Numbered from the stretch's first letter, positions 18,695-27,486 are shown. The stretch is 64,000 nt of DNA from Pseudoalteromonas luteoviolacea DSM 6061 (GCF_001625655.1 NZ_AUYB01000103.1:62001-126000); one strand, 5' to 3'. Notes: generated from the sequence alone by a model not told the origin. Made by a program: numbers and translations.

Positions 18695-21610
18695 TTGCGA
18701 TACTTGAGTGCCTTTTATTTGTGGGGAGTCGTGCTTTTCATAAGCACCAATGTGGCAGCTAAAACAGCAACTGGCCCCATGAGTATTGATATTGGTGTTG
18801 AACATAATGGCGGTTCGCGCATCGCAATAGGGGAAGAGTTACTACTTTCTTTGTATATAAAAGAGCATTACATCGCAGAAGTTTTCGCAATCAAGACACA
18901 TGGCAGTATTCAAGTAGAGCTGCAAAGCTTGTTCTCTAGTTTGGATTTTGCAATCTCGCCACAACTAGATACAGAACCGCCACATTACCTTGGTTGGTTC
19001 ATTGAACCAAAACAATCTTTTTTTCTGAACTTGAGAACAAATCAGGCGTTTATTGCGGGTCGCACAGTGAATTTTCATGAATCACAATGGCGCAGTCTCG
19101 ATGAAGAGGTGTTCGTCGATGCTAGCTTGCTGGCCAATTGGTTTAGGCTTAATTTTGTTATTGATTATCAAGATCTCAAGATACAGGTTGAAAGTCAGCA
19201 AACTTTGCCCATTGAACAACGACTAGCACGAAAAAATCGTACGGTTGCTACTAAGTCTATACATCCCCAGTCAGTTTTACCGTGGCGAGCGAGTCCCTAT
19301 CAAATTTGGAGTGCACCGCTGCTCGATTTTCAAGTTGGTTTAAAAGCTACAGAAAATGGCATGCAAGCAGATTACACTATTCAGGGAAGCCAAGATATCG
19401 CCCAATGGAATACCAATTACTTCATACGCGGCGATGAGCAAGAGTTGGTTAGGCAAAGCCGGCTGCAAGCTCGGCGTGTATATCAAGAATCAATTAATTT
19501 AGGACCTTTGGCAGTAAATCAGTTGGAACTTGGGGATATATTGGGCACGCAGATTGGCCGGGGTTATCAGTCTGCTCATGCCTTGGGGGTCAGAATGACT
19601 AACCGTCCTGTGTACAAAGAGGTCGACACCCAAACTGTTAGGATCAGCGGTGAAGCTCAAGTTGGTTGGGATGCAGAGCTTTATCACAATGGGTTGATGA
19701 TTGGGCAGCAGTTAAATATTCAATCTGGGCTATATGATTTCGATAAGGTCGAATTGTATTTTGGCAGCAATGAGTTTGAAGTCGTGTTGTACGGGCCACA
19801 AGGTCAAATAGCGCAGGAAGTGCGCTCATACTATGTTACCGGAAATGCAGTGGCCAAAGGTGAGCACTACATTGATACGTCAGTGATTGACAACGGAAGC
19901 ACACTATTAGGCTCAGACCAAACTAAAACAGAGACTTCAGGTTGGAATTTACTGACGCGATTTGATTATGGCCTAAGTGATGACATCGCTATTTATTCGG
20001 GATTCAGATTTGGGCTACAGGAACTGGTGAATCAATATCAGATAGCCACGGGCCTTAGTTTCGATTTATGGGACCGAGGACTGATAAACTTAGATTTTAG
20101 TCTAGATGATTTGGGGAACCAGCTTGCTCAATTGCAGGGAAGAACGGAAGTAGGTGGTCATGCATTTAGCATGATTGTTAACGATAGAACGCGTCAGTCT
20201 AATCATGATCAGGCTACTAAAATACACTCAAGGGAGGTGTACTTTCGCACTTCCGGTAAGCTATATAGTTATGGTTCTGTCAGGCTGAATTACCAAAATA
20301 CATTCAGTTGGGAGCAGTTTGAGCAACAATCGGACTTTATGGCAACCAATATGCTGGCCATGACAACCCGCTATGGCACATTTAGCAATCAACTCAACTA
20401 CACTAGGCAATCCAACCTGTCAGAAACCGAATTGTTTGGCGCATTTCGCTGGCAAGGGCGTATTGGTAAAACGTATAGCCGTGTGAGTTTGGGTTATCAG
20501 CTTGAGCCACAAGAGCAACTAACTGACTACCAGTTGCAAGTAAGTCAATCGATTGGACCTGATCTTGATGTAGAGTTTGATTATACAAAGTCGTTGTTAC
20601 ATGACGGCTATGAGGTTGGTATGGGTTTAAGTTGGCATAATGACAGGCTACGCCTAATCGGCGATTTGAGCTATCAACAGGACGATACTTGGCAAATAGG
20701 GCTTACAGGTCAGTTTAGTCTTGGTTATGCCGATCAAAGTGACGTTTTACTGATGACTGACCGAAGGTTGGCCAGCACAGGTTCAATTGTGGTTAAAGTG
20801 TTCTTAGACAATAACAATAATGCTGTTTTTGATGAACAAGATGAAGTGCTGCAAGGGGTGAGAGTTAAATCAATTCAAAGCTTTGCTCAGGCGCAAACGG
20901 ATACAAAAGGTATTGCACTGCTCACCAATATGCCTCTTGAGCGGAAAACAGATATTGTACTTGATATCGATTCCTTGCCAGACCCTTTTTACATTCCGGC
21001 ACAGGATGGCAGCTCAGTGACACCGCGCAGAGGGTTTATTGCATATTTAGAATACCCAGTAGTGAATTCAGGAGAAATTGAAGGGATTGCATACAAAAAA
21101 CTCCCAGATGGAGACGACCAACCTTTACCCTATGCGACTATAGAATTAGTGGATAAGGATAATAAAGTTGTTGCACAGTCCAAATCGGCATTTGATGGGT
21201 ACTATGTATTCAGTAATCTTCGTCCAGGCAACTACGAAGCTCGCGTCAAAGAACGACCTGAAGATGGGCTTATGCAAAAAGAGAAAGTCGAGGTGATGTT
21301 GTCAGACAGAGGGGATGTGCTACTCGATGTTGATCTAGTTGTAGAGCAGTTAATTGAAAGTGAAGGGATGATAGCCAGCGGTGGACGGTTTAATTCTTTG
21401 TCTATATTAAAAACTTACGCTTTGATTTTATCAAAAAAATCACCACACTTGTTTTCAACAAAGCCCTTTTATGTCTACGACAAGCAACAGAATAATTACC
21501 TTCTTGGGTTTGCTTTTTATAAAAATGCCGAGCGGGCGGCAAAAGCTTGCCTAAAGATGACAAAAAACCAAATAAAGTGTACAGCCGAAAAGATCACTCT
21601 TACTTTGTAA
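18695..21610 (+). CDS. Outer-membrane usher (TcfC/CFA-I-like) with SPOR-like C-terminal segment
   Basis: A 971-residue outer-membrane usher of the alternative chaperone-usher class. It starts with TTG behind GTGAGG. After a signal peptide (1-23) come an N-terminal domain, a long barrel region rich in alternating strands (about 330-690), then two carboxypeptidase-regulatory/SdrD-B-like beta domains (VVKVFLDNNNNAVFDEQDE near 705; GYYVFSNLRPGNYEARV near 830). The last 80 residues (KTYALILSKKSP...CLKMTKNQIKC) look like a SPOR-type segment with two cysteines, which is unusual in an usher. It ends the pilus operon. Confidence 0.82.
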   Translation: MRYLSAFYLWGVVLFISTNVAAKTATGPMSIDIGVEHNGGSRIAIGEELLLSLYIKEHYIAEVFAIKTHGSIQVELQSLFSSLDFAISPQLDTEPPHYLGWFIEPKQSFFLNLRTNQAFIAGRTVNFHESQWRSLDEEVFVDASLLANWFRLNFVIDYQDLKIQVESQQTLPIEQRLARKNRTVATKSIHPQSVLPWRASPYQIWSAPLLDFQVGLKATENGMQADYTIQGSQDIAQWNTNYFIRGDEQELVRQSRLQARRVYQESINLGPLAVNQLELGDILGTQIGRGYQSAHALGVRMTNRPVYKEVDTQTVRISGEAQVGWDAELYHNGLMIGQQLNIQSGLYDFDKVELYFGSNEFEVVLYGPQGQIAQEVRSYYVTGNAVAKGEHYIDTSVIDNGSTLLGSDQTKTETSGWNLLTRFDYGLSDDIAIYSGFRFGLQELVNQYQIATGLSFDLWDRGLINLDFSLDDLGNQLAQLQGRTEVGGHAFSMIVNDRTRQSNHDQATKIHSREVYFRTSGKLYSYGSVRLNYQNTFSWEQFEQQSDFMATNMLAMTTRYGTFSNQLNYTRQSNLSETELFGAFRWQGRIGKTYSRVSLGYQLEPQEQLTDYQLQVSQSIGPDLDVEFDYTKSLLHDGYEVGMGLSWHNDRLRLIGDLSYQQDDTWQIGLTGQFSLGYADQSDVLLMTDRRLASTGSIVVKVFLDNNNNAVFDEQDEVLQGVRVKSIQSFAQAQTDTKGIALLTNMPLERKTDIVLDIDSLPDPFYIPAQDGSSVTPRRGFIAYLEYPVVNSGEIEGIAYKKLPDGDDQPLPYATIELVDKDNKVVAQSKSAFDGYYVFSNLRPGNYEARVKERPEDGLMQKEKVEVMLSDRGDVLLDVDLVVEQLIESEGMIASGGRFNSLSILKTYALILSKKSPHLFSTKPFYVYDKQQNNYLLGFAFYKNAERAAKACLKMTKNQIKCTAEKITLTL

Positions 21611-21690
21611 AGCATCTGTCGTCTTTTTACTTGGGTAGTACACACCATATATAGTCAAAACTTACCAGCCTAAAAATTCAAAAACTAATC

Positions 21691-21706
21691 TGGTTCGATT
21701 TTTGCA
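21691..21706 (+). promoter_or_regulatory. Predicted sigma-54 promoter for the FlgO-like genes
   Basis: TGGTTCGATTTTTGCA has the GG-N10-GC geometry of sigma-54 promoters. It lies 33 bp upstream of the first FlgO-like start codon. Flagellar outer-membrane genes of Vibrio are sigma-54 dependent, which fits. Confidence 0.65.
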
Positions 21707-21738
21707 TTTCCCAACTTAATAATTGTGAGGTGCAGAGT

Positions 21739-22329
21739 ATGCGAATTTTATTATTGGTGTTGATTGGCTTGATGGCTGGGTGCAGTTCTAGCTTGTTTGT
21801 TGAGCCCCAAAGTCAACCAACAGCAAAAAATACACCACCAGTGCGAACAGTACATAGTTATATTGGCGAGTTAGCAACTCAGTTGAGTCAGTATAGTAGG
21901 CCTTTAAAGCCCGGCGCTTCAGTGGCAGTGACAAGCTTTTATAAAGACAGTGAGCTGGGAATGGACACCATACATAGTCAGGGAGAGGGATTAAGCAATC
22001 AAGTTCAGGAAAGCTTTATCACTTATTTAACTCAAATGGGGTTGCAGGTTGTCGAATTTCGTATGCAAAAAGCTATAAGTTTGTCGGATGATGCCGATAA
22101 CATACTTAGCCGTGATATCGAAAAGCTTAAAGAGCGCCATAAATTTGACCTCGTATTGACGGGGACAGTCAGCGAAAGCTTTGACTCTTATACGATACAT
22201 GCACGTTTGATTGATATGGTAAACAATAAAACTATGTCAGCTGGGTCCATAAGCTTGCCAAAAGCCACATTGTGGGGGGAAGAGCAGGTACAAATGCGTG
22301 ATGGTTTACTACATCGCGGCCAATATTGA
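21739..22329 (+). CDS. FlgO-like outer-membrane lipoprotein, copy 1
   Basis: A 196-residue predicted lipoprotein: signal helix 1-14 and Cys15 in LMAGC. The C-terminal two thirds resemble the FlgO domain: ASVAVTSFYKDSEL, LSNQVQESFITYLTQMGLQVVEFR, LSRDIEKLKERHKFDLVLTGTV. FlgO-type proteins localise to the outer membrane and help flagellar stability or motility in Vibrio. The ATG at 21739 has GAGGTG upstream and is preferred to an upstream GTG. It is the most divergent of three adjacent paralogues; the next starts 11 bp later. Confidence 0.75.
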   Translation: MRILLLVLIGLMAGCSSSLFVEPQSQPTAKNTPPVRTVHSYIGELATQLSQYSRPLKPGASVAVTSFYKDSELGMDTIHSQGEGLSNQVQESFITYLTQMGLQVVEFRMQKAISLSDDADNILSRDIEKLKERHKFDLVLTGTVSESFDSYTIHARLIDMVNNKTMSAGSISLPKATLWGEEQVQMRDGLLHRGQY

Positions 22330-22340
22330 CGGAGAAAAAT

Positions 22341-22997
22341 ATGAAACAGTACGCATTCGGGCTTATTTTACCGCTTTTGTTTGGTTGCACGCTTACCGAA
22401 GATGAAACGAGTAGCCGTAGTGCCATAGTGGTTGAGAAAAATGCATTTGCTACCCCTGAAAGCCAGTTCCAAGCGCATCCCAGTGGTATGCATGGCATGA
22501 CGGTTCCACAGCAGATGGCAAGTCGCAATGTCACTCATTATGTTCAAAATTTAATGCAGGACATGATAGGTAACTTGCGTTATGTGAATGACAGAACACC
22601 AATCGCGGTAGCAACCTTTGTATTTTTAGATGAAGACTACAACTATGGCTCCCTATTAGGTAATCAACTATCCGAAAGCTTTATACACGAACTGCACAAT
22701 TTTGGTGTGCCTGTTGTGGATTTTAAAACCACTGACTTTATGCGTGTCACCAAAACTGGAGACTTTATATTTAGTCGCGACTTCCTAGAGCTTTCTGATG
22801 AGCATACATTCAACTATGTATTAGCTGGTACGTTGGCTAATCATCAGGGTGGGGTTTTAGTCAATGCACGTATTGTGGGTGTTAAAAGCAAAGCGGTAGT
22901 TGGTACCGCACAGGGCTTTTTACCACAAGCTGTGGTTAATGCACTAAGAGATGGCATAGGTCATGATGGCATTCGGTTAGAACGAGCAAGTAGGTAA
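22341..22997 (+). CDS. flgO: FlgO family outer-membrane lipoprotein, copy 2
   Basis: A 218-residue lipoprotein (Cys16 in LLFGC) with the clearest FlgO domain of the three: IAVATFVFLDED, LLGNQLSESFIHELHNFG, VVDFKTTDFMRVTKTGDFIFSRD, YVLAGTLANHQGGVLVNARIV. The ATG at 22341 with GGAG upstream is preferred over an in-frame TTG overlapping the previous gene. FlgO works at the outer membrane around the flagellar base. It is separated from copy 3 by 5 bp, so all three are one operon. Confidence 0.85.
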   Translation: MKQYAFGLILPLLFGCTLTEDETSSRSAIVVEKNAFATPESQFQAHPSGMHGMTVPQQMASRNVTHYVQNLMQDMIGNLRYVNDRTPIAVATFVFLDEDYNYGSLLGNQLSESFIHELHNFGVPVVDFKTTDFMRVTKTGDFIFSRDFLELSDEHTFNYVLAGTLANHQGGVLVNARIVGVKSKAVVGTAQGFLPQAVVNALRDGIGHDGIRLERASR

Positions 22998-23002
22998 TTA
23001 CT

Positions 23003-23644
23003 ATGAAACGAAGTGGCGTAATTTTAACTTGCCTAGCAGTATTGGGTGGTTGTGAATCTTCTTCTCACAACCAAATCGTGCCCACTCAGCAGGGCGAGTC
23101 GAAAGCTGCTCAACAGGTCAGGCAATTAGCGCAGCTATCACAAGAACTTGATACGATGACTGATGTTGAATATGTAAATCCCGGCTTCATTAGTTATCAA
23201 CATAATAAGCAGATAGCCAATTATGCAGGACAAATCGCATTGGAGCTTTCGGACTCATTGTCTGGCGTGGCACCAAGCGCGGTAGCGATTACGAGCTTTG
23301 TAAGCTTTGACAATAGCTTGCGCCGTAGTAACCAGTTGGGGAATCAGTTGGCTGAATCAATGATCCATCAATTTCAAAAGATGGGTTACCCTGCACTGGA
23401 CTTTAAGTCCCATCGAGGTATTGCTGTGACGGCAAATGGTGACTTTATTCTATCCAGAAATGCGAAGCAGTTGCCTAAAAAGCCAGCACCTAGTCATGTG
23501 TTGACTGGCACTATGATTTATCGAGATCGAGGTGTTGAAATCAATACACGGTTACTTAACTTTGATAGCCGTTTAGTGGTCGCTAGCAGTAATATAGTAA
23601 TTCCTTACTTTATCCTTGACTCACAAGCTACAGCCTCTTACTAA
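23003..23644 (+). CDS. FlgO family outer-membrane lipoprotein, copy 3
   Basis: A 213-residue lipoprotein (Cys17 in VLGGC) with a FlgO domain: VAITSFVSFDNS, QLGNQLAESMIHQFQKMGYPALDFKSHRGIAVTANGDFILSRN and VLTGTMIYRDRGVEINTRLL. It is more similar to copy 2 than to copy 1. It ends the three-gene operon, 170 bp upstream of tRNA-Arg. Confidence 0.8.
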   Translation: MKRSGVILTCLAVLGGCESSSHNQIVPTQQGESKAAQQVRQLAQLSQELDTMTDVEYVNPGFISYQHNKQIANYAGQIALELSDSLSGVAPSAVAITSFVSFDNSLRRSNQLGNQLAESMIHQFQKMGYPALDFKSHRGIAVTANGDFILSRNAKQLPKKPAPSHVLTGTMIYRDRGVEINTRLLNFDSRLVVASSNIVIPYFILDSQATASY

Positions 23645-23813
23645 CATCATCGCGCGTACATCAGTTAACAGGTGTACGCTGCCTTTGTGTTTTTCCAATG
23701 ACCCACAACGTTCAAGGTAAATGCCAGCAGAGGTATTATCTAATTGATTAAATTTGCTTGTATTTTAGCATCTTAAGCTGCTATATATAGTAAGCACAAA
23801 GACTACTCAGCTA

Positions 23814-23888
23814 GTCTCCGTAGTTTAATGGATAAAACGGGGCCCTCCTAAGGCTTTGATGTAGGTTCGATTCCTACCGGGGACGCCA
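23814..23888 (+). tRNA. tRNA-Arg (anticodon CCT)
   Basis: A full cloverleaf can be drawn: acceptor GTCTCCG with CGGGGAC (one G-T pair), anticodon loop CTCCTAA giving CCT (decodes AGG), T arm GTAGG-TTCGATT-CCTAC, discriminator G and encoded CCA. The gene stands alone in the 316-bp gap between the flgO operon and the convergent flgT gene; nothing else is seen in that gap. No integrase or duplicated 3' end is visible nearby. Confidence 0.93.
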
Positions 23889-23960
23889 GTCAATAAATCA
23901 CATCACCCTGCGTTCAGTCATAGCCTAAAGCAAGTCGAAAAATTAGAGTTCACCAAACAT

Positions 23961-25151
23961 TTAAAGAGAGAAGTCTTCAGGCGGTGTAATGATGAGCTCA
24001 ACAATGTCATTTATTTGAATGTTATTCATGGGACGGTTTTGAATATTTTCTGCTATGGCATTTTGTGCATTGACTTGAGTAACTTTTACGCGATTAATGG
24101 TTTGGATACTGCGAGAGAAAAACTGATTTCTTTCACCTGCTACATCACTTCTGTGGGCAACACTAAGAATTTGTCCTTCTTTAATACCATGTGCGCGTCC
24201 GAGGTTAATGACCAGTTGATCTTGGTCCTTATGTAGAATTTTGCCCTTTGTTGGCATACATGCAAAGGCCTGATCTAGGTCTTGAGCCAAGCTATTAAAG
24301 ACGCTTTGTATACGTTTTCCATAATCGGTGTGCCAAAAAGTATCGCTGTAGACATCAATAATCTTGGTTTTCTCAAATGGCCAAATGCCAGTAACACTGT
24401 AGTGCTGCTGCCAAACCTTATCCTTACTGAGCGCATCAAAGGCAACAAAGTCAATTTTAAAGCTGCGTACATACTCATCATCTTGCCAAAATGCGTATTC
24501 ACTGTTGAGTTGTTGAGTACTGGCTACATCTGTTATTTGACTGAGTAATACATATTGACTATTACTGGTCGCCGTTAAACTCTCAATGAGCTGGTTATCA
24601 TAGTCAAAGTTTTGTGAGAAAAAGGCTCTTACATTCAAACTTTTATCAATGAATGGAATTGGCTTTACGGCCATGTTTCTTTGCATGAGCGTTTGATATA
24701 GACGTTCGCTAGAGGATTTGTGTACGTCAAAAATTTGACCCAGCCTCGCTTGGTGAGGTTGAATTAACTGACTTTGGGTTATAGTAATTTGCTTGCTGAA
24801 TGACTCTTCTGGGCACTTTTGCTGCTTTGGAAAAATATCTAAGTGTAAAGTTACACTCATAACGCCATCTTTGGTGTTTTCTGATACCAAATTGATTTCT
24901 TGGATCTCGCCATGGCTTTTAATTTTGATATGGTCCTGTGCCAAGACCCCGTCAGCTAGCGTTTGCACGCTAGATACTGTTGCACCAGAAAATATCAGTG
25001 CTTGGGTTATGGCATCCTGTACAGCTTCTTGTCTAGCCGCTGCTCTGTCTGAGGTATAGGCATTTGCATAGCCTGTAACTTCAAACCATTCAGCTTGGCT
25101 TGGGAAGCTAAGTGCACCAGCAACAAGTGCTAGACAACTAATTTTGTTCAT
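23961..25151 (-). CDS. flgT: Flagellar assembly protein T
   Basis: FlgT builds the H-ring around the basal body of sheathed and sodium-driven flagella in Vibrio, and anchors MotX/MotY. The 396-residue protein has a signal peptide (1-20, ending SQA) and opens with EWFEVTGYANAY, then the ARQEAVQDAITQALIFSGA segment typical of the FlgT N-terminal domain. The C-terminal domain carries GKILHKDQDQLVINLGRAHGIKEGQILSV-type sequence. A near-consensus sigma-54 promoter lies about 40 bp upstream on the minus strand, back to back with that of flgP. Confidence 0.93.
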   Translation of the reverse strand: MNKISCLALVAGALSFPSQAEWFEVTGYANAYTSDRAAARQEAVQDAITQALIFSGATVSSVQTLADGVLAQDHIKIKSHGEIQEINLVSENTKDGVMSVTLHLDIFPKQQKCPEESFSKQITITQSQLIQPHQARLGQIFDVHKSSSERLYQTLMQRNMAVKPIPFIDKSLNVRAFFSQNFDYDNQLIESLTATSNSQYVLLSQITDVASTQQLNSEYAFWQDDEYVRSFKIDFVAFDALSKDKVWQQHYSVTGIWPFEKTKIIDVYSDTFWHTDYGKRIQSVFNSLAQDLDQAFACMPTKGKILHKDQDQLVINLGRAHGIKEGQILSVAHRSDVAGERNQFFSRSIQTINRVKVTQVNAQNAIAENIQNRPMNNIQINDIVELIITPPEDFSL

Positions 25152-25191
25152 TACGCAATTACCATATCAAAAATCTATCTAATTAGATAAA

Positions 25192-25207
25192 GGCAAGTCT
25201 TGTGCCA
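25192..25207 (-). promoter_or_regulatory. Sigma-54 promoter of flgT
   Basis: On the minus strand the sequence reads TGGCACAAGACTTGCC, matching the TGGCAC-N5-TTGC consensus with exact GG-N10-GC spacing, about 40 bp upstream of the flgT ATG. Confidence 0.85.
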
Positions 25208-25214
25208 ATCGTAT

Positions 25215-25230
25215 TGGCTTAATTTGTGCA
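25215..25230 (+). promoter_or_regulatory. Sigma-54 promoter of flgP
   Basis: TGGCTTAATTTGTGCA has GG-N10-GC spacing and lies about 46 bp upstream of the flgP ATG. It is only 7 bp from the opposing flgT promoter. Confidence 0.75.
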
Positions 25231-25275
25231 TATGATATTGCGAACGTTAATTGGTGTTTTAGGAGTCGGTAGCAC

Positions 25276-25746
25276 ATGCGAAAGTTTTATCAAATCGGCA
25301 AAGTACTTGCTGCAAGTTTTGTACTTGGTCTTAGTGGATGTAGTTCCATTATCGACAAACATGTGGAGTATAGCTACGTGCAACCGGATAGCTACCCAGT
25401 TTTAAAAGCGATTGGCTATGCACCATTAGATGCGCAACCAGGTGCAACCAATAGTGAAAAAATGCTCATGGCGATAAAGGTATCTAAATTAGAAGCTTAC
25501 CGTGAACTTGCTGAGCAAGTATATGGCCACCAGCTAAATGCGACAACCACGGTGAGAGGCGTTATTGCGCAAAATGATGGACTTAGAAGCCAGGTGCAAG
25601 GCGTTATTCGTGGTGCAAGGGTGTTGAAGTCATATGCGGTTGGCGACATTTACACGACTGAGTTGGAGCTGGATATGAAAACCGTATATGACCTTTATAT
25701 TGGTCAAGTGAAACCTAAAAAAATCCAACGCGTCACTTATTACTAA
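25276..25746 (+). CDS. flgP: Flagellar outer-membrane lipoprotein FlgP (LPP20 family)
   Basis: A 156-residue lipoprotein (signal helix then LSGC, Cys22) of the LPP20/FlgP family. Its mature part has AIGYAPLDAQPGATNSEKM and LEAYRELAEQVYGHQLNATTTVRG, which match FlgP of Vibrio; FlgP forms outer-membrane disk material around the flagellar base in relatives. AGGAG stands 8 bp before the ATG. Divergent from flgT and convergent with flgN. Confidence 0.92.
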   Translation: MRKFYQIGKVLAASFVLGLSGCSSIIDKHVEYSYVQPDSYPVLKAIGYAPLDAQPGATNSEKMLMAIKVSKLEAYRELAEQVYGHQLNATTTVRGVIAQNDGLRSQVQGVIRGARVLKSYAVGDIYTTELELDMKTVYDLYIGQVKPKKIQRVTYY

Positions 25747-25763
25747 GACAACATCACCTGCAT

Positions 25764-25793
25764 AAAAAAGCACGCTCTCATGGGCGTGCCTTT
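25764..25793. terminator. Bidirectional terminator between flgP and flgN
   Basis: GCACGC/GCGTGC stem (25770-25775 with 25784-25789), with six A residues on the left (T-run for flgN) and TTTCTC on the right. Confidence 0.75.
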
Positions 25794-25821
25794 CTCATTA
25801 AATTAATAACACTTTTGTCAA

Positions 25822-26250
25822 TTAAGCTTTGAGGTTTTTGACTAACTCGCCAACATTCTCAACAACGCTACCTTCTTCTGTGTAAGTTGTTGAAGTAGGT
25901 GTACCAATCAGAATTTCTTTTAGCTCACGGACTGTCATGTTGGCTAGGTGTGCAGCCTTTGCGTTAACCTCATTTTGGTTCTTACACTTATGCAATAACG
26001 TATTTACTTTTTTGGTCAGAGGTACGACATCAGGATCTTTAAATATGTCAGCTGGAAAAGTAGACAGGTCTTTGTCAGTTTTTTGAATCGTATTTAGGAA
26101 GGTAATTTTTTGCCGAGCGATATCTTTTAAGCCATCACCATTTCTTGAACTAAGCGCCGTCAACTCCTCATCCAAAAGCTGGGTCAAAGCTTCTAAAGAG
26201 GAGATTTGAGAATTTAATTGCTGTATACACAGCTCAGTTTTATTATCCAT
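25822..26250 (-). CDS. flgN: Flagellar hook-filament chaperone FlgN
   Basis: A 142-residue, mostly helical cytosolic protein that fits FlgN, the export chaperone of FlgK and FlgL. It has the N-terminal helical hairpin (IQQLNSQISSLEALTQLLDEELTALSSRN) and IARQKITFLNTIQKTDKDL. It overlaps the end of flgM by 8 bp, so the two are translationally coupled. Assignment rests on size, predicted helicity and the flgM neighbour; sequence motifs of FlgN are weak. Confidence 0.88.
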   Translation of the reverse strand: MDNKTELCIQQLNSQISSLEALTQLLDEELTALSSRNGDGLKDIARQKITFLNTIQKTDKDLSTFPADIFKDPDVVPLTKKVNTLLHKCKNQNEVNAKAAHLANMTVRELKEILIGTPTSTTYTEEGSVVENVGELVKNLKA

Positions 26251-26566
26251 ATAAATCGAATTCGAATGCTGCGATATTTTTTGCCAGCTTCTCTGAGTCT
26301 ACTTGATATTTACCTTCAGCAATCGCTTTTTTCAGCTCTTCGACTTTTTTGCTATCGAAAGCCGGTGCTTGCTGAGCCTTTTCTTGTAAGCCCTTCAGTT
26401 GTTGTGCTTGTGGCGTTAAGCTTACTGAGTCTGCGGCAGCTTTTTGCTGAGCGGCAGGTTTAGTTGCTGTATTATTTGCATCATTTCTTTGCAATTCAGC
26501 ACGTTGTTGCTTAACATTATTAGCAACACTATTCGGCTGATTTTGACCGTTAATGTTATTAACCAT
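26243..26566 (-). CDS. flgM: Anti-sigma-28 factor FlgM
   Basis: FlgM holds sigma-28 (FliA) until the hook is complete and is then exported. The 107-residue protein begins MVNNINGQNQPNS, has a disordered Gln/Ala-rich middle and the conserved C-terminal sigma-binding helices VSLTPQAQQLKGLQEKA and KKVEELKKAIAEGKYQVD. A very good FliA-type promoter lies 37 bp upstream, giving the usual negative feedback. flgN overlaps the 3' end. Confidence 0.93.
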   Translation of the reverse strand: MVNNINGQNQPNSVANNVKQQRAELQRNDANNTATKPAAQQKAAADSVSLTPQAQQLKGLQEKAQQAPAFDSKKVEELKKAIAEGKYQVDSEKLAKNIAAFEFDLYG

Positions 26567-26602
26567 GACATTGACCCATTAAAAAAAGTTGATTCAGTCT
26601 TT

Positions 26603-26629
26603 ATATCGACCGTTCCTCTACTTACTTTA
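26603..26629 (-). promoter_or_regulatory. Sigma-28 (FliA) promoter of flgMN
   Basis: On the minus strand TAAAGTAA-N11-GTCGATAT matches the FliA consensus TAAAGTTT-N11-GCCGATAA in all main positions. Confidence 0.85.
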
Positions 26630-26638
26630 GCAAAAATT

Positions 26639-27346
26639 TTAAATATTGACCGCTACAGAATCAACATCTTTTACGCGTGCGCGGATTGTTTTTCCCGATT
26701 TTGTGTTCTTGACGCGAATTTGATCACCTAAGTTGCCGTCTTGTAAGGCAATCCCTTGTGTCTTTATGGCAAAGTGTTCGTTGCCAGCCAATATGATAAC
26801 AGTATCCCCCTTACAAACCATACAAATATGTCTCATGATGATTGCTTTATCGGCTTGTATACGGCGTTTTGTTTTGCTGCCAATCAACATATTGATGTCA
26901 TCAATATTTGATGCGCGTACGAAATGCTTCGGCCGCATGGCAATTTTTAGATCATCGGCCTGTAAAACAACTCCTTTATCCAACTGTTGAGTACTCACAA
27001 TGACAGGAAACAACACTTCAATTTTTACATGCACAAACTGCAGCCATCTTTCTCTGTCATCGCAACGAACTTGAACGGTCACCTGGCGAGTGAAAGGGGG
27101 GGCTGATTTACTTGAAACTTTAAGTTGCGAGCGGCAGGTCCGATTTGGGAGACGTGTATCCAGAGGGAGAGCGCTAACATTAGTTTCTCCTTTAGGTTCT
27201 TGAATGATATGCTTTTCTACATACTTTATTGCGAGTTCCTGAATTTGCGCTGACTCATAGGTCTGAGCATAAGCGGATGGCATGGCTAAAAAATATGCCA
27301 AAATAAGAAAGAATTGAACTGCAACTGTATTTTTTAACAAACTCAT
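26639..27346 (-). CDS. flgA: Flagellar basal body P-ring formation protein FlgA
   Basis: FlgA is the periplasmic chaperone for FlgI P-ring assembly. The 235-residue protein has a signal peptide (1-27, ending AYA), an N-terminal domain, and a C-terminal SAF domain with VVLQADDLKIAMRP and NLGDQIRVKNTKSGKTIRARV, typical of FlgA. It lies upstream of flgMN on the same strand and is divergent from cheV. A run of seven G on the plus strand (27096-27102) lies inside the gene. Confidence 0.93.
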   Translation of the reverse strand: MSLLKNTVAVQFFLILAYFLAMPSAYAQTYESAQIQELAIKYVEKHIIQEPKGETNVSALPLDTRLPNRTCRSQLKVSSKSAPPFTRQVTVQVRCDDRERWLQFVHVKIEVLFPVIVSTQQLDKGVVLQADDLKIAMRPKHFVRASNIDDINMLIGSKTKRRIQADKAIIMRHICMVCKGDTVIILAGNEHFAIKTQGIALQDGNLGDQIRVKNTKSGKTIRARVKDVDSVAVNI

Positions 27347-27435
27347 GATGTTTCGACTATGCTTATGGGGTGAAACAAGGTATAAAGATTTTGCGTGAAT
27401 TGCTTCACCGCTTCAAGGGCAACTTTGAATGCTAA

Positions 27436-27461
27436 TAAACAAGCAAACATTGTTCCGATAA
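27436..27461 (+). promoter_or_regulatory. Possible sigma-28 promoter of cheV
   Basis: TAAA followed by TCCGATAA resembles the FliA consensus, but the spacer is 14 rather than 15 bp. It lies 25 bp upstream of the cheV ATG; chemotaxis genes are often FliA-dependent. Confidence 0.45.
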
Positions 27462-27486
27462 GCTGTATTTTGAGTAGGAGAATGAA

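Noticed and set aside
23814..23888. Integration site at tRNA-Arg
   Set aside because: No duplicated 3' tRNA end and no integrase in the surrounding sequence; neighbours are normal flagellar genes.
26243..27102. Phase variation at the seven-G run inside flgA
   Set aside because: A single run of seven in an otherwise normal gene; codons are ordinary (Ala-Pro-Pro) and no partner evidence exists.
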